64,000 bases of DNA. Origin: Lepidodermella squamata (Eukaryota; Gastrotricha). The notes beneath the pieces are model-generated. The model was given only the letters and a program-made list of their open reading frames with translations. It ran no database searches and had not been told where the DNA came from. The stretch spans positions 1,426,001 through 1,490,000 of the forward strand of contig JBLDXI010000054.1 of NCBI GenBank assembly GCA_047495785.1. The letters run 5' to 3'. Shown piece after piece: positions 44,840 to 57,013 of this stretch; within the stretch, counting starts at the first letter, position 1; every line of letters starts with the position of its first letter. A program made the position numbers and the translations under genes.

Positions 44840-46190
44840 TTTGAAGGTGGTGGTAAAATCTGTATTATCGGAACGTTGCTATTATACGTAAAATCTATTG
44901 ATACATTTATCCGCGCTCGGGCCAGTCTATAACGTGCTCGTATGCGACGTTTTGTCACGGAAACATAAAACAGTCAACTGCTACCCTTAATTATTTATTT
45001 ATTGAAATAAGGCTTATTTCCTTAAGCAGTTTAACTTTTTAAAATTTAAACACCAAAAAGGCTTGTTGCTAGCCCTGTACGCTTCTCCATACGAATCGAT
45101 AAGCCTAAGTTTAATAGCTGTTGCCCTTGAATATTTTTAGCTCTTTTGGAACTTAAATACGCAAAATTTTTGCTCGCTTCGCTCGCCTTCTTTCTAAAAT
45201 GACGAAGTTTAGGAAACTGATTCGCTTATCTGACTCTATACTTTATTCGATTGTTCGACTTCATAATCAGAGATAACTTCATTCTCCATGTTTACACAGG
45301 TGCTATGTGAGATCAAAGTTCACCATAAGCGCATAATTCAAAAGATATGTTCTCAATGCTTAATTTTTAGACCATTGTAACCAAAAAATCAGTAGAAATA
45401 TCGTTAGCTAAAGCTCGCTTCGCTCGCGGTTTACAATTTAACTATATCTTTATATGCAAATTCGCCGAGATGAACCATACGGTTTGTCAATCATTCATTA
45501 AGTGCAGCTTCCCATAACTTTCATCTTAGAGGCGTTTACAATAGCACTAACTACTACTAGCTTGTGCCGGAGATGCCCAACTTGTTATCCCCATAAAAAA
45601 GTAATGAAAAATGTGTTAATTACTGATTTAAACACCAAACAATTTGGGTTAAACACCATTCAAGGTCTTAAGGAAAACACTGGCAAAAATACCCTCTATT
45701 AAACGATTTTTCTAAGAAAGTAAAAATAAATTGTCAACAAGTCGGTAAAATATCAGGCACGTGGCTGATTTTTCATCTACGCATCCGCTAAAATGACGTA
45801 GTGAGCGCCATAACGAACAACAACTATAATCACGTAGATACGTGAGCGATAAAAATAGATTAGCGAATCAGTGATTGCGAAACATGATGGAAAAAAGTGG
45901 ATGAAATTGATGAAAATCCAGGAGAAAATGCCCGTATTAGAATTTTCCCGCGCGCTAAATTTCGAACTGGTCAATTCAAATAAAATAGCACAAGAAAACA
46001 AAAAAATCTACAGAAATTCGCCTCGATTTCAGAGGACGAATGCAGTACTCTTTTTATGAATTATTATTTATTGTTATTGGAGATTCTATGATAATCCCCC
46101 TGTTGAAACCCCCTCGAGATTAAATCAAATTTTTGCGAAATTGGAATGATTTCTTTCTGATTATACGATAATAGCAACACCTAGCAAATG
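44840..46190. other. Intergenic sequence
   Basis: No gene supported. CTCGCTTCGCTCG words occur near 45174 and 45413. A block at about 45690-45900 (CAGGCACGTGGCTGA, TAATCACGTAGATACGTGAG) is repeated near 50580-50680 and 53600-53660, so it belongs to the GST-unit upstream sequence, here upstream of no gene. Confidence 0.45.
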
Positions 46191-46274
46191 CTAAAAAAGT
46201 TATTCTTCGCTTCACGAATGATGCCGTGAAAACTAAAAAAGTTATTCTTCGCTTCACGAATGATGCCGTGAAAA
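46191..46274. repeat. Perfect 42-base tandem duplication
   Basis: The unit beginning CTAAAAAAGTTATTCTTCGC occurs at 46191-46232 and again at 46233-46274 without mismatch. Its inner part TTCGCTTCACGAA is itself an imperfect inverted repeat. Confidence 0.9.
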
Positions 46275-46369
46275 CTGTTACTGTACGAGTTTCTGAGCGG
46301 CTAAATCCCCGAGTTGTGTGGCTTATTTAATCTATTTTTATTTTTTATTTTTATTTTTATATTTTTATT

Positions 46370-46580
46370 CATATTTTCGGCACCACACTGATGTTAACAG
46401 TGTTGGCCTAGATCGTTCTTCTGGCCTTTAAAACAGTCTATGTCAACAACGTTAGGGAAGGCGTCTCTCGGGATGTTATTCCATTTTTCGATTATTTCCA
46501 GTATTTGCCTGTACGGCTTTGTGTCGCTGGTCGACGGCTTTTCACGCAGGGTGATTTGATGCCAGTGTTTCCTTGCATAA
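46370..46580 (-). pseudogene. LINE 3' end fragment
   Basis: The minus strand encodes a stretch with IIEKWNNIPRDAFPNVVDID, then CFKGQKNDL. This resembles the C-terminal end of non-LTR reverse transcriptases (W-N-x-[IL]-P ... V ... FK). A TTTTTATT-rich tract follows on the 3' side (about 46320-46375). It is too short for clade assignment and has no catalytic core. Confidence 0.5.
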
Positions 46581-46800
46581 CAGTAATGTTCGGCTATTTT
46601 GTTCCTCGTTGGCTCGCTTGGGCAATTGGCAACCTAAGGCATTTACCAGGGGTTATGGTCACTTCAAAATCTTCAAAATTCTTCAGAAAAGCGTTAGCTT
46701 TATTCGATCGGAAAAAGCTGTTGTAAAATTCCATTTTATTTTGTTTTAAATTTAAAAAGAATTTCACGTCGGGAATTTTTTTCGGCGTCATTTTCTGCTT

Positions 46801-49800
46801 TTAGATGGCAGTTTCTGGACGGCTAGCTAGGTAGGCCTTCATCTCCGGAGTTGCCTCAACCGCGTTCTTGATCGCAACCAGCGTCGGGTATTTAGCTTCA
46901 ATGTCAGCCCAGTCGACTAACGTCTTAGCAGCATCTAACGTAGTAGCAAGCGCTATATCGGCATACGTGGGCTGGATAAATAATTTGTAATAAAAATAGA
47001 AGGAAATATCAATCTTACAGCATCTCCTCCGGCGACGCTTTTACCGCCATGGGTCGAGGCTTGTTTTTCCAAGTAGCTTAGATTGCGAGGAATATTGTCA
47101 GTTTTGAGCTTTGCAACCGCTTCATCCTGAAATTTCAATTCAATTTTCAAAAGAAACACTGTCGTGGTGCCCAGAAATTCAATTTTTCGTAATTGTTTAC
47201 CTTTTTAGCTGCGTCTGGCGCCTTGTACACCACGTACACGCCATCCCAGACGTCTCGCAAGCTGAAAAAGTTAATAACACATTTTACCCACGACCTGAAA
47301 AAGTTGTTTCGCTTTTTTCAAAAAAATTTTCGGTAACCTCCCGCGAATATTTTCACTTTTCACTACACCGGGTTAACCGGCGGTAATTTCCGGTTAACCC
47401 GGTCTGAACCTTGAATTTACGAGGACCGAACCGAACCGGACCGGAGGCTCTGAAATTAGGACCGGCACAGCTCTATTTTGAATAATGGAATTGAACTAAC
47501 AATTGCCTCCGCATTTCGAACAAAATTTTGAATCGATGATAAAAAAATCCAGGTACATTTTTGCCAGGGTTCCTGCACTAGATTTTTCTAAAATATTGTT
47601 TACCAATTTTGGATTTAAAAAATAAGTGATTTTTCGGAGATTTTATATTTCGCAATTTATTATAATAATAATATAATAATGTTTTTATTTATCCTCTTCG
47701 GGACTGAGCGTCGTGTACCGTTTCCGGTTTTGAAGAGGGCGAAGGCAGGCGAAGAATGATCCTCACCCACCCCCACAGTCGAGGATTCTGCTTTTTGTAT
47801 AGAATTCGTAATTTTCAATCGAGTTAACAACCATGCGCCATTCATCTTTTTCAAAAGAAACCGATTCCGCTAGTTGGACATCGGGAATAATTTTGATCTC
47901 AAAATCCTTTTCGCCGGGATTTTTTCTATTTTCTCGTTTCTTAGTGGCTTTATTTTTCTTATCCTTGACCTTATTGTTCTTATTGGTTTTCTTTTTCCGG
48001 CGAATTTCCTTAGTAAGACCTACTTTAATTAGGCTTCTATGCACTCCGTTGATCCATCTGGTTCGAGGTCTACCTCTGGGTGCAAACCACCCAAGCGGAG
48101 GCGTCCAAATATATATTTTGTGTATTAGTCCTTCTACGTCATAGTCACGTGACCTAATTATGTGCCCTAGATACCTTAGCCTTTGTTTTTCAACAATGCG
48201 GCTCACTTCAATGAGACCTCCGCATAACGCAAGTCGAATGTCTATATTTGGAATATAGTCCATTAGGTGGACACCTACTATAGATCGAAGCCATCGATAT
48301 TCTATAGTGTTTAGTCTATTTTCTTGGGCTATCGATATGTTCCACGATTCGCAGGCGTAAATGATGGTAGGTATTATAACACATGTCAGTACCTTAAGTT
48401 TTGTAGCTATGGAAACCTGACTTTTGTTGCACATGAATTTATTCATGGCGCCGAAAACACTGCCTGCCTTAGAAATTCTGTAGTTTAGTTCCTCATCGAT
48501 TTTGCCGTCACTGGTAATAATGCTCCCTAAATATTTAAATTTGGTCACTTTTTCAAGTTTTTTCCCGTTCAATTCCAATTCGTAATTTTGAGTGGCTGAC
48601 TCGTCTCTAGAAATAATCATATATTGAGTTTTTGCCGCGTTAATTTTCAGACCCAATTCGGTGCAAGCCAAATCGAAAATGTGAAGTAGTCGTGAAATTT
48701 CGTCGTGGTTCATGCCTAAAAGTGTTCCGTCGTCAGCAAACGCTAGTAAATTTAGGAAATCAGTCTCGCTCATAGCGGTCTCGCTGTTTGCGGTCTCGCT
48801 AATAGGAAAGCCTAATTTTTCAGCAGATATTTTTTCGCAAATTTTGTTGAAGGTCGCTATGAATAGCAAAGGAGACAACGGGCAACCCTGTCTTAGTCCC
48901 CTGGTAACATAGAAGAAATCTGAGAGCTCAGAATCGACTCTAACAGCAACTTTATTTACTTTATATAGACTTTGAATAGCTTCAATTAAGCTGGGTTCTA
49001 CACCCATATTTTGGAGGGCGGCCCATACTTTTTCCCTGTCCACCAGATCATAGGCTTTTTCGAGATCGATGAAGACTAGGTGAAGTTCCTTCTTAAAGAA
49101 TATAATTTTCTCAATAATTTGTCGGAGAACGTAAATGCAGTCTCTGGTGCATTTATTATATTTGAAAAAATTAAAAAATTAAAATTAAAATTAAATTGAA
49201 ATAAAGGTGAAATGTCAACTCATCCGCGACAAGTCATCCGGTTACAACTCATCCGCGACAACTCGTCCAGCGACAACTCATCCGAAATTAAATAAATATT
49301 TAAATAATTATTTTTAGTGACAACTCATCCGGTGACAACTGGTCCGGCCCGGCCGAGTTGTCGCGGATGAGTTGTCACTAAAATTAAATGATTAATTATT
49401 TTTCAATTATTATAATTCTCGGACAACTCGTCCACGGACAAGTCATCTGCGACAACTCATCCGAATTTACCAACAAATGTTATATTTCGAATTTCGGATG
49501 AGTTGTCCGCGGACGAGTTGTCTGAAAATTAAAAAAAAATTAATTATTTAATTTTAGTGACAACTCATCCGCGACAACTCGGCCGGGCCGGACCAGTTGT
49601 CACCGGATATGAGTTGTCACTAAAAATAATTATTTAAATATTTATTTAATTTCGGATGAGTTGTCGCTGGACGAGTTGTCGCGGATGACTTGTCGCGGAC
49701 GAGTTGACCGCGGATGAGTTGACGCCCCACGGAAATAAAAACTTTTTTAATTAAAAGCTAAAAAAAAATCATTTTTAAATTCAGCCTAATTTCGCTTATG

Positions 49801-50166
49801 CAAAAACCTCTACAATAACAATGATAATAGCACCCTTAAAAAATGCTGAAATTACATTTCAAACGCCTCATCCGCCCTCGCTTCTTCCATCGGACTTTTG
49901 CCCAAAAGCCCAGTCGATTTCGCTAGCATGCGAGTGATAGCTGCGCTTTGGCACACCACGTGGCTAGTTCCATCAGCATGCGTTATCTCGAGTATCGGAA
50001 GCTGTCCAACTGGCATTTTCGGCTTCGTCGTCGGCCAGTCGTCCCTGGTTAGGCGGACATCTTCGAACGCAATCTTGGCGTAGTGGAACATGTACCGCAT
50101 TGTTTCGGCCTTGCCGCGAATGGCGAAGTACGTCAACTTGAACTTGTTGTCACCGCAAGTTGCCAT
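46801..50166 (-). CDS. Glutathione S-transferase, sigma-like (GST J), LINE-bearing intron
   Basis: Exons 50166-49856, 47261-47201, 47126-47019 and 46971-46801 give 216 residues with all frames open. Catalytic Tyr13 is kept. It shows more replacements at sites constant among its sisters: YKAPDAAKK for YREQDAAKK, LSYLEKQASTHGG for LGYLEKQALAHGG, and Pro in place of the aromatic or His residue that opens exon 4. Intron 1 has grown to 2594 bases by insertion of a LINE and a palindromic element. The usual 3' UTR block is largely deleted. It is probably still coding but may be relaxing. Confidence 0.85.
47763..49163 (-). mobile_element. 5'-truncated non-LTR retrotransposon (reverse transcriptase)
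   Basis: A single open frame of about 465 codons inside GST J intron 1, same strand. It begins within the fingers (KCTRDCIYVLRQIIEK), then motif A LVFIDLEKAYD, motif B GLRQGCPLSPLLF, and motif C FADDGTLLG. It continues into the C-terminal part IIYACESWN ... YRWLRSIVGVH ... RLRYLGHIIRS ... RGRPRTRWI, an arrangement seen in RTE-like and related LINEs. The open frame ends in a Lys-rich region. The endonuclease and N terminus are missing, as expected of abortive target-primed insertion. Absence of stops implies recent insertion. Confidence 0.9.
49212..49735. mobile_element. 0.5 kb near-perfect palindrome of ACAACTCATCCGCG units
   Basis: The left arm (49212-49475) and right arm (about 49490-49735) are reverse complements over almost their whole length. 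The unit words GACAACTCATCCG and GACAACTCGTCC recur about every 15-40 bases, and each arm holds its own smaller palindrome centred on CCGGCCCGGCCG. The loop is about 20-30 bases. No coding content. It is a foldback-type element inside GST J intron 1, next to the 5' end of the truncated LINE. Confidence 0.9.
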
Positions 50167-51862
50167 GACGTTGTAAGTAATTAAAATTTAAATAAGATAA
50201 CTTGGAAAAATGCAAATGCGGTGAAATAAATGCTTGATAAGCCATAGGTAGATTGAGCGGCGAAAATGCTGAAATTTACCGCAAGATTTAACGATTTATT
50301 TTAGCGAAGTATATACAAGCCGGCTGTCAAGACAGATGATGCGTGCTCAAAGTTTGCCCTACCGCAAAAAATTGGCCTGATTCTGGACACACCAGTTTCA
50401 TTAATAATTTTTTGGCGCAGTGAAAGAAACGAGGTTTTTTGCATTACAAATCCTAAAATTCCTCAATCCGTCTTTTCTGCAGTTATTTGACCAAAAAATT
50501 CAAGGTTATGGAAGCAAAAATACCCTCTATGAATCCTCTTTCGTACTCAATGTGAAAATAAATTGTCGAAAATTCGGTAAAATCAGGCACGTGGCTGACT
50601 TTATTGGCCATCATACGCTAAAATGACGTAGTGAAAACGGACAACAACTAATCACGTAGATACGTGAGCGATAAAAATAGCTGGAAAAACATGAATGAAA
50701 ATCAATGAGAAGATGCTATTACGGGCGGTTCCCGTCTGCGCGACTCATTTTGATCCGGTCGAGTATTTTCAGCCATAAAGTTACAAGCTGCGTGAATGCC
50801 CCTTATAATATATTAGCATTTAAGATGAAAATAGGCAATAGGCAATAGGGTTTAATTTGTTAATTCCCAGTCCTCGCGAACCTACATTTTCTCGATGGAT
50901 ACGTATTCAAACGCAATTTCCCATTTTTTGGTTTAAAATAATATAGGTTCGAAGTTCGAGGTTCGTAACTGCAATTTGGTCTCAAATTTATGGCTCGTAA
51001 AGCTAAAAGGTTTTCAGGTAATTTTTACACCTGCCCCAGTGCTCCCTTCCACAGCATCGAACGTCGGCGAATTTATATAATAAAATTTTAGCCCAGAATG
51101 TTTTCGGAAAATGTTTATATTTTTGCTTCCCTATTGACACATGCTATTCTAATACAGAAAAATTCTGGGATTAAGAATCTGAAAACCGCATATTTTGATC
51201 ATCTACCGTTATTGAGATATTCCAGTGTCAAGTTGTCACGTGACCTTACATTTTGTCACACCTGGACGATTATCTCAAGAACGGTGATAGCTAGGAAGCC
51301 GCTCTCAAAGAAAAAGTTCATCAGCGCGATGAGATCTATCTAGAAATGCATTCCGCTGGGTCATAGGTGCGGAATCGATTTTGAGGACACTTTAGTGCAG
51401 CTTGGTGACAGTCCCAAAAAACGGCTCCTAGCTCATCACCAAGCCTACGAGACAATGGTCATTTATCCATTTTCCCCGAATTTATACGATTTCCCAGCGC
51501 GGAGATATGCCTTTTAGACACCCTGGCGTTGTAGTCACCCTACAGGATTTTTTTAAATATAGGGTGACAGGAAAAGATGCCGTTGGGCTTTAAAGGGTTT
51601 TAATTTGAAAAAATTGAATTTCACAATAAATAATGAATTTTCTGCGAGAAGATGAAAGTGATTGAAAAATGCAAAAATTCTGCATGAAATTCCAACGTGA
51701 AAAACACCTATTTATTTCGAGCACACCTCTAGGGTGACCAGGTCACGAGTCTAATCCTGTTACAGAAGTCATTGGTTACAATATCGTCACAAGTGAAATA
51801 AGTGAAATATCTTTCAGTGGCAGTTTGTTTTTAAATGAATTCTTTTCGGCGGCGTTGTCTTC
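50167..51862. other. GST J upstream region and GST K 3' flank
   Basis: No gene supported. It begins with the D-type promoter block and ends with the conserved GST 3' UTR block (51600-51830, AATAAA complement at 51711-51716). The middle (51090-51540) is unique in the window, and its 81-codon ORF has no recognised motif. Confidence 0.45.
50210..50217 (-). promoter_or_regulatory. Octamer motif upstream of GST J
   Basis: ATGCAAAT located 44 bases before the start codon. Confidence 0.45.
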
Positions 51863-53159
51863 TTAGATCGAAGTTTCAGGACGGCTGGCTAGGTAGGCCT
51901 TAATATCGGGAGTTGCCTCAACCGCGTTCTTGATCGCAACCAGCGTCGGGTATTTTGCCTCAATATCAGCCCAGTCGACTAACGTCTTAGCAGCATCTAA
52001 CGTAGTAGCAAGCGCAATGTCAGCATACGTGTACTGAAAAGAAAACGAACATTCGATGGATAACAAATGCGAGAAAATTTCCGTCAAGTCTTACAGCATC
52101 TCCTCCGGCAATGTTTTTACCGCCACGGGCCAGGGCTTGTTTTTCCAAGTAGCCAAGATTGCGTGGCAAACTGTCAGTTTTGAGCTTTGCAACGCCTTCA
52201 GCCTGAACGAAAAATGGCGCGGAGTTTAATTTAAAAAAAGTAACACCTGCCTATGGAAATTTCGGATTTTATCGTTGTGTTAAATTTACCTTTTTAGCTG
52301 CGTCTTGCTCCCTGTACACCGGGTAAACCGCATCCCAAACGTCGCGCAGGCTGAAAAGAGTTCATTAACATATTAGCTTATCAATCTATCGGCGACCGGC
52401 GACCGAAAACATTTATTTCGCACTTTGAGAATTTTCGGGAGCCAAGAAAATTGTGAATTTTTTAAAATTTTTAAAGATTATAATTAAACAAAAAATTGAA
52501 TATTTTATAAAGTGGCGGGTTTCGAGATTTCAGATTCGGCTTTGCTTCCGAATTTTGAAATTTATTAATGAATAAAATCCAGGTAAAAATTAGCATAAAA
52601 TTCCGGGACGAAATTTTTTCAAAAAATGTTTACCGTGTCTTCGATTTAAAAAATCTTTTAATATTGAAAAATTGAAAATTCTTCAAGGTGCATTGTTCTC
52701 GATAAAAAATGTAAAAAAAAAATCGCTATGGTTCTCTTTTGACCATCTCGCCATGGAAATAAAAATATTTAATTATTAAATTGTCCCAAGATCAAAACCT
52801 GTATAATAATGATAACTGATAACACCTGTATAATAATTTCAAAATTACATTTCATACGCCTCATCTGCCCTCGCTTCTTCCATCGGATTTTTGCCAATGA
52901 GCCCGGCCCATTTAGCCAGCATGCGAGTGATAGCCCCGCTTTGGCACACGACGTGGCTAGTTCCATCAGCATGCGTTATCTCGAGTATCGGAATCTGTCC
53001 AACTGGCATGTTCGGCTTGACCGCCGGCCAGTCGTCCCTGGATAGGCGGAAATCCTCGAAGGCAATCTTGGCGTAGTGCAAAATGTAGCGCGCTGTTTCG
53101 GCTTTTCCGCGCATGGCGAAATAGGTCAACTTGAACTTTTTATCGCCGCAAGTAGCCAT
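51863..53159 (-). CDS. Glutathione S-transferase, sigma-like (GST K)
   Basis: Exons 53159-52849, 52350-52290, 52202-52095 and 52033-51863 give 216 residues ending PETSI. Catalytic Tyr13 is in KLTYF and the cis-Pro is in GQIPILEI. Exon 4 (TYADIALATTLDAAKTLVDW) is nearly the same as that of GST J, while exon 1 is closer to the general D group. Intron 1 is 498 bases, the shortest first intron of I, J and K. Confidence 0.93.
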
Positions 53160-53202
53160 GACGTAGTGCGCAATTAAAATGTAACTAAGATAACTTTAAC
53201 AG

Positions 53203-53210
53203 ATGCAAAT
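53203..53210 (-). promoter_or_regulatory. Octamer motif upstream of GST K
   Basis: ATGCAAAT located 44 bases before the start codon. Confidence 0.45.
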
Positions 53211-54093
53211 GCGTTGAAATTAATGCTTGATAAGCTATATACAGGTAGATTGAAAGGACGTCACATGGCGAAAATGCTGAAATTTACCGCAAGATTTTAT
53301 CGATTTATTTTAGCAAGCCGCTTCCCGAAATAGATGTGTGCGCTCATAAGTTGTCCCACCGCAAAAAAATTGGCCTACTTACGGGATTCTGGACACATCA
53401 GTTTTATTAATTTACCTGGGGTAATGACGCTGAAAGAAATAAGGTTTTAATTGCAATAAATTATCCATTATTTCAACAGTTATTTGACAATAAAAATCGA
53501 GGTAATTATTGCAAAAATACCCTCTATCAAACCTATTAATCGTAACTTTATGAAACGATTTTTTTCTACGAATGTGAAAATAAATTGTCAAAAGGTCGGT
53601 AAAATATCCGGCACGTGGCTGAGATTTCGCCATCATCTACGCATCCGCTATAGAATATGACGCAACAACTAAAATCGATAAATCATGATTGGCGAATCAG
53701 TGATTTTTCAAAACATGATGAAAAAACATGAATGAAAATTAATGAGAAGATGCCCTTATATGCTACTACGCGGACGTGGAGTTTTCCCGCGCGCTGAATT
53801 TCGATTTGATTTCTGATCAATTCAAATTAAATAGCGCAACAAATAAAATTCTTCTCCCTTTGGATAGCGTAAGACGCCGCGAGTTATTCCGCTTGAAAAA
53901 AATAACTTTAATGAATATCACACCTAAATTTATTCCTCAAAAGTTCGCTGAAAATCAACTTAAATGAATTCTTTGAACCTGAATCATGAGCAAGCTATAT
54001 TTCAGATTTACCTAAAATAGAATAAATAGTGAGATTACAACGACCCTTCAAATGATTTTTTTGGCAGTTATTTCAAAAGTTTTTCGTCCAGAT
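53211..54093. other. Spacer between GST K and GST L
   Basis: No gene supported. The K-proximal half is the shared D-type upstream block. The L-proximal half is the 3' flank of GST L, which is similar to the 3' flanks of M and N (CTTTGAACCTGAATCATGA near 53972, 56915 and 58632). Confidence 0.45.
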
Positions 54094-54909
54094 TTAGTAC
54101 GGAGTTTCAGGACGGCTAGCCAGGTAGGTTTTGATTTGCGGCGTTTCTTCAATCGCATTCTTGATAGCAACCAACGTCGGATAGTTGGCTGCAATATCGG
54201 CCCAATCGATGAAGGGCTGGAGTTTTGCAGAATCCAAGGAACAAGCCAGGACAATATCAGCGTACGTGAACTAAAAAAATGAGAAATTCTGTGGAAATCG
54301 AAATTTTTAAGAAAATAATTTACATACCTTTTCACCGCCAGCAATTTTTCCGCCATTAGCCAGGGCTTGCTTTTCCAGGTAGCTGAGATTATGAGGCAGA
54401 ACATCACTCTTCAACTTGCCGACGAGTTCCTCCTGAAAAAAGTCGAGTTTGGAAATCATGGAAAAAATATTCACCTAGTCACCTTTTTAGCCTCGTCCTT
54501 TTCCATCATAACTTTAAAAATAGCTTCCATGACATCTCGGAGGCTGAGGATGAAATAGAATACTAATACTATATGGGGTGAGAATTTTCAAGTTTTACAT
54601 CTCGAAAGCTTCGTCAGCTCGAGCTTGTTCCATAGGCTTCGAACCAGCCAGTCCGTACCAACCGGCAATAAGCCGGGTGATGGTTGCGCTTTGGCATAGG
54701 GCTTGTTTCGTTCCATCAGCTTCGGTGATCTCCAGAACCGGGACTTGGCCGACAGGCGTCGTGGGTTTAACCAATGGCCATTCACCGGGTCCCATGCGGT
54801 GGTCCTCGAACGCAACTTTGGCGTAGTACAAAATATAGCGAACTATTTCGCCTCTTCCGCGGCCGTTCGAATAAATTAGCTTCAACTTCTTGTCACCGCA
54901 GCCCGACAT
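54094..54909 (-). CDS. Glutathione S-transferase, sigma-like (GST L)
   Basis: Exons 54909-54599, 54543-54483, 54432-54328 and 54270-54094 give 217 residues. It is the first of the MSGCGDKK group (L, M, N), marked by exon 3 being one codon shorter (GGKIAGGE) and by the YGLAGSKPMEQAR stretch. Catalytic Tyr13 is followed by Ser (IYSNGRGRGE) instead of Phe. All introns are short (45-57 bases), unlike the D group. Confidence 0.93.
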
Positions 54910-57013
54910 TGCTTGTGGATATGTTTTTAATGGTCCTATATAATAATTTAAGGATTAAAAAGACAGTAATTTATCGCAAGATTTTTGTGATCGTTTTTAG
55001 TAAAGGCTGCATTAAATCCTGAAATACTGCCCTATTCATATCACAAAAAATTGCCCTACTGTCCGAAAAAAATTGGCCTAGTCACGTGATTTTGGACACG
55101 CCGGTTTCATTAATTTTTCAGGGGGCGTGTTTTATTCACGGACAAAATAACGATTATCGATATTTCTCGATTGAATACGATTTTGAAAAGGGGCTTACTT
55201 TTAGCCTAAATAAATTCAAATAATTAGGTAAAAAAATTAATCAGAAATTAAATTTTAAATAAATAATAAATTTTAAATAATTAATTCGCCCTGGTTGAAC
55301 AGGTTAATCGATTTGACCTCGTTTCAGACAAACCTGTTTTTGACAGTTTCAAGCTGCGTGAATGCGTCCCTAATATCTTAGTACATATTTATGATGAAAA
55401 TAGGCAACTCACGAGAAGATGACGGAAGTCTGCATTAAATAAGGCTGTTAGCCATAGATAACGATAACCGTTATCTATGCTGTTAGCAAAACTGATGCGT
55501 GCTGACAATTCACCGCACTTAGAATCCGAAAAAATAGCCGAATTTCGTAATTCTTTAATTCCTCAGGGGTGTGTTACATCAACGGGCAAAAAAAATTATG
55601 GATATTTTTCAAATGAAATACGATTGGGAATTTTGAAATGGGTCTTCCCTACTTTTAGCGGAACGAAAATTTGAAAAATTAATTCGTCCAAAACTGCCTG
55701 AAAGTTCTGAAATTTCAAAAAATCCAAGTAAATGAAGTTAAATTTTCCGTGATTTTCTCTGTTCATGTCCCAACTTTCGGAACGCAACGCAGCCGTGAAC
55801 TAAAAAAATTATTCGAAATTGGCACTTTTTCACAATTTTGCTAATTGGTTGCGCTAAATTCCACTAAAAGATATTCTGTTTTGAAACAGGTCTAATGCTA
55901 TAGCTGCCTCGATATTGATTTCAGTGAACGTAGCGGGCGGAATAGAAGGAACCTGGTCGACCGTCACTTTAAGTGGCGAGAGGCCTGACGTAGCATCCAA
56001 ATTTGCATCTTAGGCTTACATTTTCGCTGGGTTCAAAATTTCGTTGAAAAGTGGGCTAACGAAAATTAGATTATAGATGGCGAATCGCCAAAAACGAAAA
56101 GAAGGTCACAACAAAAATTACGAAGTATACAGTAAGACAACTTGAAGATGCAAATGCGGTGAAATAAATGCTTGATAAGCTATAGGTAGATTGAGAGGAA
56201 GTCACGCGGCGAAAATGCTGAAATAAAACGCAAGCTTTTATCGATTTATTTTAGCATGCAAGCCGGTTCACAAAATACATGATGCGTGCTCAAATATTGC
56301 CCTACAGCAAAAAATTGGCCTACATACGTGATTATGGACACACCAGTTTCATAAATTATTTTTTTCAGGGGGTAATGCGGCGCAGTGAAAGAAATGAGTT
56401 TTTTTGCATTAAAAATTATCCGTCTTTTCTTTTGACAAAAAAATCAAGGTAATTGGGGCGAAAATACCCTCTATGAATCCTTTATCCTATATGACAATAA
56501 TTATCCAATTTCCTATAGGAATAATTTTCCTTATAGGATAAATTTCGAACAGATCAATTCAAATCCGCAAGTTATTCAGCTTGAAATATAATTTATACAG
56601 CATCTAGTTCAGGTAGTCCCTGTGTGCAAAATAATTAGCAGCCCCAAAAATTCACAGGTGAGCGTTTGGCAAGTCTGTCCCAAAACACCTTTCCCAGTGA
56701 TCGAGCTTGGGCGATTTTTCACAAATCGATAGTATATGAAAGTACTAGCAAACTTGGTACCGCTGGAATGCCCCAGAAGTGAGCTATTTTTCAGTAAAAT
56801 TTGCCAATTTTTATTGTTTGTGTTTGATATTCAAGGCCAAAGCTGAAGGTGTCCAAATTTTGCGTTAATTTTATTCCGTAATTTTGCAGAGAAATAAATG
56901 AATTCTTTGAACTTGAATCATGACTGAGCTCATTTACCAAAAGAAACAATAAAAATGTTCCATCATCCGAAGAATATGCCGGCAGTTATTTCCAAAAACA
57001 TTTTCGTCCAGAT
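54910..57013. other. Spacer between GST L and GST M with a gene-less GST promoter copy
   Basis: No gene supported. From about 56120 to 56480 the sequence is a good copy of the D-type GST upstream block, but no exon 1 lies next to it. A block near 55085-55150 resembles the same family more distantly. An AT-rich palindromic stretch with TCCTATA/TATAGGA occurs near 56485-56545. Confidence 0.5.
56148..56155 (-). promoter_or_regulatory. Octamer motif in an orphan GST promoter copy
   Basis: ATGCAAAT in the context AACTTGAAGATGCAAATGCG, matching the blocks upstream of GST G, J and K. No start codon or GST coding sequence follows at the expected distance (about 56104). Confidence 0.5.

Noticed and set aside
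47833-48144. Plus-strand ORF opposite the LINE
   Set aside because: Shadow of the Lys-rich reverse transcriptase tail on the other strand.
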